The notes under the pieces are model-generated. The model made no database searches and had not been told where the DNA came from. It was given only the letters and a program-made list of their open reading frames with translations. A stretch of 22,656 bases of DNA from an uncultured Blautia sp. (GTDB lineage Bacteria > Bacillota > Clostridia > Lachnospirales > Lachnospiraceae). Below are positions 21,949-22,656 of the stretch, piece by piece. The stretch spans positions 1 to 22,656 of the forward strand of contig CAKRRG010000046.1 of assembly GCA_934394545.1 (NCBI GenBank), read 5' to 3'. Each line of letters begins with the position of its first letter. Positions within the stretch are counted from its first letter, which is position 1. Position numbers and translations under genes: made by a program.

Positions 21949-22656
21949 TTATTTCTTCAAAGTTTCATTCATACTTCCCATGCGGTATCCCTGTAAATCC
22001 ATGGTCACGTATGTAAAGCCGTATTCTTTAAATGCTTTTACAATCTGCTCCCGGTTCTCAAGGATCTTCTGGAATTCATCCGGCAAAACCTCGATTCGTG
22101 CCAGTGTGCCGTGAATACGCACACGCAGTTGATGAAAGCCAAGGTCAAGAAGCAACTGTTCTGCCTTGTCCACCATGCCAAGCTTCTCCTTGGTAATGGT
22201 CTCACCATACACGAAACGAGAGGAAAGACAGGCAAAGGACTGTTTCTCCCAAGTGGGAAGGCCAAGATCTTTGGACAGGGCACGGATGTCTTCTTTATAT
22301 AATTCGCTGTGGCGCAGCGGGCTCTTAACTCCAAGCTCTGCAACTGCCTGCAGCCCAGGTCTGTAATCACCGTTATCATCCATGTTGGATCCCTCTGCCA
22401 CTGCATTCAGTCCTTCTTTTCTGGCAATGTCCCAGATTTTCTCGAATAATTCTTTCTTACAGATGTAGCAGCGGTTAGCTGGATTCTGACAAAAGCCTTC
22501 AATTTCCAGTTCTTCAGACTCTACTGTAATGTGACGGATTCCTTCTTTTTCACAGAAAGCTTTCGCCTCCTCCAGTTCTCTCTTTGGAAAAGAACAGGAC
22601 ATGGCAGTGATTGCCAGACATTTATCTCCCAGTACATCGTGGGCAGTTTTCAACAG
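21949..22656 (-). CDS. larE: LarE, ATP-dependent sulfur insertase of nickel-pincer cofactor synthesis (5' end outside window)
   Basis: LarE adenylates and sulfurates the pyridinium biscarboxylate mononucleotide on the way to the nickel-pincer cofactor of lactate racemase and related epimerases. About 235 C-terminal residues are visible; the N-terminal PP-loop (SGGVDS) lies beyond the edge. The reading frame is open to the edge and reads LLKTAHDVLGDKCLA, the segment that follows the PP-loop in the family, so the TTG at 22653 is not a start. Landmarks: FPKRELEEA, NRCYICKKELFEKI, AEGSNMDDNGDYRPG, SPLRHSELYKEDIR and SFACLSSRFVYGE. The Cys of ACLSSR matches the position of the sacrificial Cys176 of L. 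plantarum LarE; the CxxC in RCYICK suggests the [4Fe-4S]-binding class (from memory). No other lar gene is in the window. Confidence 0.92.
   Translation of the reverse strand: MLKTAHDVLGDKCLAITAMSCSFPKRELEEAKAFCEKEGIRHITVESEELEIEGFCQNPANRCYICKKELFEKIWDIARKEGLNAVAEGSNMDDNGDYRPGLQAVAELGVKSPLRHSELYKEDIRALSKDLGLPTWEKQSFACLSSRFVYGETITKEKLGMVDKAEQLLLDLGFHQLRVRIHGTLARIEVLPDEFQKILENREQIVKAFKEYGFTYVTMDLQGYRMGSMNETLKK

Noticed and set aside
22651..22653. TTG as start codon of the right-edge gene
   Set aside because: The frame is open to the window edge, and the LLKTAHDVLGD segment is internal in LarE proteins, just after the PP-loop.

Overview
The window looks like chromosome from a low- to mid-GC Gram-positive gut anaerobe of the Clostridia, most likely Lachnospiraceae. 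The signs are purine-rich Shine-Dalgarno sites before almost every gene, many intrinsic terminators, a YesM/YesN-type kinase and regulator, a GH3 enzyme with the C-terminal extension I associate with this family, and a BspA-like secreted protein. This placement is inference; no rRNA or other marker gene is present. I see no tRNA, rRNA, CRISPR array, insertion sequence or phage gene. Nearly everything lies on the minus strand; the one clear plus-strand gene is the AraR-type regulator.

Positions 1-8829 hold a sugar-sensing locus. A YtfQ-like (galactofuranose-type) ABC transporter binding protein is cut by the left edge (1-653, minus). It is divergent from an AraR-like repressor (1154-2236, plus), which has a GntR winged helix joined to a LacI-type ligand domain. 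The 500-bp gap between them is rich in structure: ATACAAAT-type palindromes, candidate promoters in both directions, a 13-bp direct repeat and two interleaved perfect inverted repeats. Convergent to the repressor is a run on the minus strand, in transcription order: HAD hydrolase (8829-8113), GGDEF-REC-HD-GYP c-di-GMP protein (8109-6412), LytS/YesM-type histidine kinase (6353-4869), a second YtfQ-like binding protein held at the membrane by an N-terminal helix (4854-3820), and a YesN-type response regulator with an AraC DNA-binding domain (3845-2241). Genes overlap or nearly touch, and a terminator for the run lies inside the 3' end of the repressor gene. The simplest reading is a three-component sugar sensor, built like the XylFII-LytS-YesN xylose system but with a YtfQ-type ligand-binding protein. 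It probably switches on the adjacent transporter, while the AraR-like protein reports the sugar inside the cell.

Positions 8867-13495 hold an HtrA/DegP-like membrane-anchored serine protease with its own terminator, and a GH3 glycosidase translationally coupled to a small GtrA-family membrane protein. Positions 13631-19107 hold a second sensory pair: a sugar-type lipoprotein binding protein with no permease beside it, followed 35 bp later by a 1297-residue hybrid histidine kinase with extracellular Cache-like, PAS, degenerate GGDEF, GAF-like, HisKA, ATPase and receiver regions. The window therefore has two separate loci where a solute-binding protein is paired with a histidine kinase.

Positions 19149-22656 hold a strong terminator, a repeat-like intergenic stretch, a secreted BspA-type leucine-rich-repeat protein whose promoter carries two direct repeats exactly 21 bp apart, and the 3' part of larE, the sulfur insertase of nickel-pincer cofactor synthesis, cut by the right edge.
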